Origin: Linum tenue
Taxonomy: Eukaryota; Streptophyta; Magnoliopsida; Malpighiales; Linaceae
NCBI GenBank assembly: GCA_946122785.1
Contig: CAMGYJ010000009.1
Coordinates: forward strand, 25,207,633-25,271,632
Length of the DNA stretch: 64,000 nucleotides
Direction of reading: 5' to 3'
The notes under the pieces were generated by a model. That model saw nothing but the letters and a program-made list of their open reading frames with translations. It did not search any database and was not told the origin of the DNA. A program made the translations under genes and the position numbers. The stretch's first letter is position 1; the number at the start of each line of letters is the position of its first letter. This document shows positions 59,011 through 64,000 of the stretch, piece after piece.

Positions 59011-59456
59011 TACTGATGCCAATTTGAACCTGACCTGACTCGCGATGGGCGGGATGGGGCCAGCCCGCAGTAGCGTTGGGCTGGACATGGGTATATGTAC
59101 TTATGACCCGCTCTACTCTGCCCTGTCCTGTTCTAGACCTATTTTATCTCAATTTCTTACAATATCTATACATATTCTTCTATTTTGACCTTTATTCAAC
59201 TAGTTAGAGTCGATATTTCAACTTATTAGACTCAATTACCCATTTTATATCAACATTTTTCTTTCATAAAGTGTTTTTCCCTTTGTTTTATCGTAAAAAG
59301 TAAAATTTGTGTGTATTTTTTTCAAATAATATGTAAGAGTGTATCGACCCGCCACGCCCCGTACCCGCACAGGTTTTACCCGCCTCAACCCGTAGTAGCG
59401 TGGGGCGGGGCATGGGAATTGAGGTACCCGCCCCGCCCACCCCATTGCCATCACTA
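59011..59456. mobile_element. hAT MITE with GGGCGGG subterminal motifs
   Basis: The 446-bp element has a left end TACTGATGCCAATTT and a right end ATTGCCATCACTA. The exact 8-bp duplication GACTAAAG flanks it (59003-59010 and 59457-59464). Inside are CGACCCGCC and GGGGCGGGGC blocks. Same end family as 33514-33980. Confidence 0.9.
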
Positions 59457-59464
59457 GACTAAAG

Positions 59465-59944
59465 TAATACCCACACTACAGGAGCGGGGTCTGGTCAGTA
59501 ACACATAGGTCAGTAACCATGCATAATTCAATCACCATCCCCCACATCAGCTCTCCTGTAAAGCCTTTAACTTTTTTTCCACTTAATCTTTGACATTTCT
59601 CACTCATTTTAAGTCAGAATTTAATTTTTTTGCACAGTTAGATCAGATTAATTGTGCTCTTCAAAATGATATCCACTTTGATATATTTTTTGAACCAAAA
59701 AATTGAGCCATTTTTACCAATTTACACCATATGGTATTGATTGGTATTGAAATAAGAGCATACTATATGGTATAAAGGGTACCATGGTGGTATGAATATA
59801 CCAATACTGTAGGATGGTTGAATACATGATAGTAGGAGTGTCATTTACGACTTTCAACATTGTGTACCACAAGATACCACCTTGTACCAGGGTGGTATTG
59901 GGAAAAAATCCCACTGTACACATGTTCTTAAAAATAAATTCAAA
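59465..59944. other. intergenic; GGTAT-rich palindromic stretch
   Basis: Between 59725 and 59905 GGTATTGATTGGTATTG, GTACCATGGTGGTAT and GATACCACCTTGTACC form several short inverted matches, perhaps a MITE remnant. No gene was seen. Confidence 0.35.
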
Positions 59945-59984
59945 ATACATAAATTATAAAAAAATTTCCAAAACTACACATGTT

Positions 59985-60190
59985 TGGCATTCACCGTTTT
60001 TGACAAACGCAGTGAAGAATATCACCGCGTTTGACAAAGACGGTGAATATTTCACCGTTTAAAAAAAACGGTGACGTATTCACCGTTCTTCTCTAAAACA
60101 GTGAACTACCAGCGAGTGAATCGCCGTTTTAGAGGTAAATGGTGAATAGATCACCGTTTTACTTAAACGCGGTGTAGTTTAATCCGCTGT
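59985..60190. repeat. TCACCG(N)ACGGTGA palindrome array, left
   Basis: Imperfect palindromes such as TCACCGCGTTTGACAAAGAC then GGTGA repeat about eight times at 25-35 bp intervals. The same motif fills 63600-63960 at the other end. Confidence 0.8.
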
Positions 60191-60203
60191 TGTGGGCCAC
60201 GAT

Positions 60204-60270
60204 GAAGCGACGCGGATCGCTGACGTGGACAAACGCCGTGTTTGTTTGCGTTAGCGATCCGCGTCGCTTT
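60204..60270. repeat. perfect 16-bp inverted repeat
   Basis: AGCGACGCGGATCGCT recurs inverted as AGCGATCCGCGTCGCT about 35 bp on, with AAACGC/GTTTGCG also paired inside. A third copy of the core GCGCGGATCG lies near 60302. Confidence 0.8.
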
Positions 60271-60461
60271 TCCTTTCACTGTGGCCGTTGGATGCGGTGA
60301 GGCGCGGATCGTGGTTTTCTTCCCACATCCGACGCCTCACAGCATGCCACGTCGCTCGATCCGCGTCTGGCACCGTTTTGGGAAAAGGCGATGCATTCAC
60401 CACCTTTGAGGGACGCGGTGAACCATCCCCATTAATTTTCGCAGATGCCTCCCATCCTTCC

Positions 60462-60472
60462 CTATAAATAGA
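60462..60472 (+). promoter_or_regulatory. TATA box of the PMD gene in MULE 2
   Basis: CTATAAATAGA fits the plant TATA consensus. A start near 60500 would give a leader of about 200 bases before the ATG at 60696. Confidence 0.6.
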
Positions 60473-60695
60473 ACTCTTCCCCCCACTTACAAATCACACC
60501 ACAACAATTTCAATTCTTTCTCCCTCAATTTATCCGCTCTAGTCTCGTTCTAAGTATGCTCTGTGGTTGCGGCTAAGTCCGATCTTCCACATCAGAAAGA
60601 ATTACTAGAGTTTGACCCTAAATCCCCCGTCCCGCTAAGCTCCCGTCCCTTACAAACCCGAACCCGTCGAACCTCTGTCCGGCTTCTGCCAAAAA

Positions 60696-61175
60696 ATGGA
60701 CGAAGAGGCTCTTCGTGTAGGTTTTTTTTTGTGTTTTTATTTTTAATCGAAACAATTTGATTTTGTGATTTTTTTTATCAAAACAATCTCTGATTTCATT
60801 ACTTTTTTTATAGATGGGTGCCGAGATATACGATCCTCGATTGTATATCCATTATGGGCCAAGAGATATGAGTCTCTTAACCGATCAAGAAGCTCATCGC
60901 TCCCGTGCTATTTGGGATAACAATCCGGTAATTTGATGATTTATTTGATTTATTTTATTATTTTCTAAGGTTTTATTTTGCTTTATTTAAACTAACAAAT
61001 TGATGTTTTTCCTATTTTTTTGAAGGAATCACTTATTCTCGTCGTTCATAAAGGGACCACAAACTTGCCCGCTTGGCAACCACGGTTGGCACCCTATATA
61101 GAGAGGACCGGGTTGGGTATGTTGCGCCATTACATGCGGATCGAACTCGACAACGATCTGCTTACGTCAATGGTT
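60696..61175 (+). pseudogene. plant mobile domain gene, 3'-truncated
   Basis: Exon 60696-60716 (MDEEALR), exon 60814-60927 (MGAEIYDPRLYIHYGPRDMS and on) and exon from 61026 join by GT-AG introns in phase. The sequence DMSLLTDQEAHRSRAIWDNN, then GLGMLRHYMRIELDNDLLTS, is the opening of a PMD, equivalent to the part before ERWQPD in the gene at 21885. After TSMV (61175) the homology stops abruptly where a transposase fragment on the opposite strand begins. The rest of the domain is deleted. Confidence 0.75.
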
Positions 61176-63350
61176 GGTAGTTGCAATGCCCCATCTGGCC
61201 CCGTTGTCCATATGGAACATCCACATGGCCAATTCTTGACCTTCAGCCCATACTGCTCCAGCTCAGTGAGTCTGACGGATCGTCTTCATCTTCTGCTCGT
61301 ACTTTTTTGGCTGATGTGCAACCGCTGCAAGGTGAACAATATAGAAATGGTCAATACATGATAAACAACAAATTATTAAACACATAGTTAACTCGCATTA
61401 AAGGACATTAGTACCTGCATGCCACAATTGATTTTTGATGTCTTTCGTCTTTCCAAATTTGTGTTGGAAATTGGCGAGCCAGTGTCGAATACACCAGCGC
61501 CATGTCCATCCCCACTCGTCAGGAAAACCACCCATGGCGTTCCTAATCCTCGTGTGTCGATCGGATATAATCGTAATACCCTCCCACTGTGTCACGTGTT
61601 CGTGTAGTTGGTCAAAGAACCATGCTCAACTTAAGTTGTTCTCCCCTTCCACTATTGCAAATGCAAGCGGGAAAATCCGCCTGTTTCCATCAACGCAGTG
61701 GCAATGAGAAGAGTTCCTCTGTACTTCCTAGTAAGGAAGGTTCCATCAACCTAATTAAATATTAGGAAGTAATTAGTATGAAATTTACTTGGTCTGCAAG
61801 AATAGAAACATTTCAAATAGTAAACATGTATTAAAATACCTGAATAACTGGTATGCAGAACGCAAATCCGTCAATGCATGGTTTGAAAGCCCAAAAAAGA
61901 CGGTGAAACATCAATTTCTCCTGTACTCGAACTTGATCCTTAGTGTATACATTTTTGTATACTGGCATGAAAACAATCCCAGGGTTGGACTCCTCCATTG
62001 CGGCCATAAGTCTAGGGAGTAAAGCATACGAATCCTCCCAATCACCATACACCTCAGCCATGACTTTCTTCTTTCCATGCCATGCTTTTTTGTACCTTAT
62101 CGTGTAAGAATGTCGATCCTTCACCTCGGCCATGATAGCTTTGACCTTGATATGTGGTTGTGCTTCGATAAGGTGTTTAATAGTTCTCACAATTTTCTTT
62201 GCTTTAAGTTGGCTGTGATCTTGGGAACGTATGGACGAGGAGCAAGTGTGGTTGGTCTCAGCGTTTCGAATCACCCAGGCACCCTTTCTCTTCATATTTG
62301 CAGCCCGCAGTTGCCATGTATAGCCCTCTGCATCATTCTTGCATATGACATGTAATTGTTTACTGTCATAATATTTTACCTTTCACTCGAAATTGCGCTT
62401 CAAGGCCTCTTCGTTAAAGGCATCCTGCACAGCGTCCTTCGATGAGAACGCCATACCCACCTCCAAATTGGCCGTCGGATTATACACTGGCGTAGGGACA
62501 AAGTCGGGGGCATCATTCTGACTATGTAAAAATTAAGTTGGAACTTGTGTGTAGTATGGCGTCCGTGCCTCACGAAATACCGCCTCGTCGTCGTTATCAT
62601 CAGTATCTTCCTCCTCGCTCACTAATCTCAAATCTTCCTCGGTATCATCGTCGCTCGAGTCGAATGGATAGCTCGTCCCAGAAGGATCAACATGACCACC
62701 ATCACCAACATCGTCTTCTCGCTCATGTGAAGTACGACCTGCTCGAATGGTATTCTCGATTTCAGCCCACTCAGGCCCCCAAGCAGGCCACTGAACGCCA
62801 TCGGCAGGTTGATCCTCTTGCGAGTATTCTTTCGATGGCACCCATCCTGCACTACTACCTCCACCGTAGTTGATTGAACTACCACCCTCTCCGTAACCTC
62901 CTGTATAACCACCTCCTTCGTAGTTGCTCGAACTACCACCCCATCCGTACCCTCCTGCAAAACCATCATCATAAGAATACTGGTGAGAATGAGTTTCACC
63001 GACCGCCTCTGTCTCAACATACACCGCTGCTTGCCGCATCCCGTTATCGCTTAGGAACTGTAACATCATCGTAACCGCGTCATCATCGTTTATGACAACT
63101 TCTTGGTACACAAGCCGGCCAGTACTCATACATGGATACCGATAACTAATTTTACCAAGTCTCGTCTGTCCGCTCGTACAAACCCTGTCTGCACAAATAT
63201 CACAGAGTTCTTGAAAATTGAATCACGACTCAATTTTCAGCTTAGTGGATACACCGTCCTCATAATCAATCCCTATGTCAGAGTTTGTAACCCTTCCATT
63301 CCACCGAATAATAAGCTGAAACTTCTTGAACTTACCCATATCTACAATTT
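61176..63350 (-). pseudogene. MULE transposase relic
   Basis: Read leftwards from about 63340: the N-terminal part (63129-62533) has Gly/Tyr-rich and acidic stretches. Then come VGMAFSSKDAVQDAFNEEAL (62460-62400), a stop near 62397, and the zinc-type DNA-binding block with WVIRNAETNHTC (to 62240). The YKKAWHGKKKVMAEVYGDWE and LFWAFKPCIDGF blocks follow (62295-61831), then after an intron DGTFLTRKYRGTLLIAT. A frameshift leads to WEGITIISDRHTRIRNAM (61595-61398), and after another intron KYEQKMKTIRQTH (a stop follows) up to WGIATTN at the deletion joint. These are the MuDR/MULE landmarks in order. Stops and shifts make it dead. Confidence 0.85.
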
Positions 63351-63599
63351 ACAATAAGTAACTATTAGCATAATTCCAGTAATTCATAACATCGGTCATA
63401 TTTGCTACGATAAGTAATTCATAACATACCAATATAACTACTAAAAACAACCATTAGGAATTAATACGAAAATTAAATTATACCAAAAATTCATGTTCTG
63501 TGTATGTTGCTCGGTTTTGGCTGCTGAAATTTGAAGAGGGGGGAGGGATTACGTTTTTAGAAATGCAGGTGGGAGTGGTATTTAAAGGAAAATCGGCCA

Positions 63600-63960
63600 G
63601 TATTCACCGCCTTTGTCTCAAACGGTGAACAACATTACCGCGTTTGTCTCAAACGGTGAACGTTAGATAGTTGTGACCTAATTTTCACCTACCAGGTTCG
63701 GGAAACGTGGGAAATAATCACCGCCTTAGCCTGAGGCGGTGAATATGTTCTCTGCTTTGCCCTAAGACGGTGAACATATCACCGCTTTTAACTTAAACGG
63801 TGATGTCTTCACCGTTTTTGTTAAACGCGGTGAACACTTCACCGCTTTGAACAAAGATGGTGAACACGTCACCATTTTATTTTAAAACGGTGATATGTTC
63901 AATGTGTTTGACAAAAGCGGTGATTATATTCATTGCGTTTGTAAAAAACGGTGAATGCCA
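63600..63960. repeat. TCACCG(N)ACGGTGA palindrome array, right
   Basis: About ten imperfect palindromes of the type TTCACCGTTTTTGTTAAACG then CGGTGAA mirror the left array and lie just inside the right terminal repeat. Confidence 0.85.
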
Positions 63961-64000
63961 AACATGTGTAGTTTTGGAATTTTTTTTATAACTTATGTAT

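Larger units (their letters stand above)
59945..64000. mobile_element. PMD-MULE 2, internally deleted, cut by the window edge
   Basis: The left ATACATAAATTATAA... and the window's last bases, reversed (ATACATAAGTTATAA...), are terminal inverted repeats of at least 50 bp sharing CAAAACTACACATGTTTGGC. Arrays of ACGGTGA/TCACCGT motifs follow on both sides. A PMD gene start runs inward from the left and a MULE transposase relic runs inward from the right, and they are fused at about 61173. The true right end and the target duplication lie beyond 64000. TIR and arrays are unrelated in sequence to those of the MULE at 20721, though the gene plan is the same. Confidence 0.8.

Noticed and set aside
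1..64000. CRISPR array, operon or prokaryotic island
   Set aside because: The tandem repeats lack unique spacers, genes have GT-AG introns, and all recognised genes are plant-type.

Overview
This is a plant nuclear window, most likely from a eudicot. It holds a twelve-exon secondary-wall cellulose synthase gene (CESA8/IRX1 type), three MIR399 phosphate-starvation microRNA hairpins, two DUF1685 genes and a ten-exon WD40 gene. All spliced genes use GT-AG introns, and the intergenic DNA is AT-rich and packed with transposable elements (TEs). Species or family cannot be told from the sequence alone.

Layout. 0.7-5.8 kb: a decayed Ty3/gypsy LTR retrotransposon with an exact 5-bp target duplication. 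5.9-6.7 kb: a PIF/Harbinger transposase relic. 8.8-12.9 kb: three MIR399 hairpins, one on the minus strand and two on the plus strand, each with a P1BS (GNATATNC) and a TATA box in front. 14.4-17.5 kb: a foldback MITE, a possible LINE 3' end and a short hAT element. 17.8-30.0 kb: a hAT element with an exact 8-bp target duplication at ends 12.2 kb apart. It is swollen by a 7.4-kb Mutator-like element (MULE) that carries two intact convergent genes, a plant mobile domain (PMD) protein and a MULE transposase. 31.6-34.6 kb: further nested hAT-like, MULE-like and copia debris. 36.3 kb: DUF1685 gene 1. 39.2 kb: a copia-type LTR. 41.8-43.8 kb: a Pack-MULE with an exact 9-bp target duplication, an apparently captured membrane-protein fragment and a hAT MITE inside that fragment. 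46.2 kb: DUF1685 gene 2. 50.7-53.0 kb: a WDR53-like gene. 54.0-58.1 kb: CESA8. 59.0 kb: a hAT MITE. 59.9-64.0 kb: a second MULE, running into the window edge, again with a PMD gene facing a MULE transposase, here fused by an internal deletion.

How the parts work together. The conserved host genes serve cell-wall synthesis (CESA8, with a MYB46-type site upstream) and phosphate homeostasis (MIR399 under PHR-type sites). The most unusual theme is that two MULEs with unrelated terminal repeats share one plan: TIR, short-repeat array, PMD gene running inward, transposase running inward from the other side, array, TIR. The first copy looks coding-competent and the second is an internally deleted derivative. 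This suggests the PMD gene is a standing component of a MULE lineage rather than a one-off capture. Nesting order can be read from target duplications at several places.
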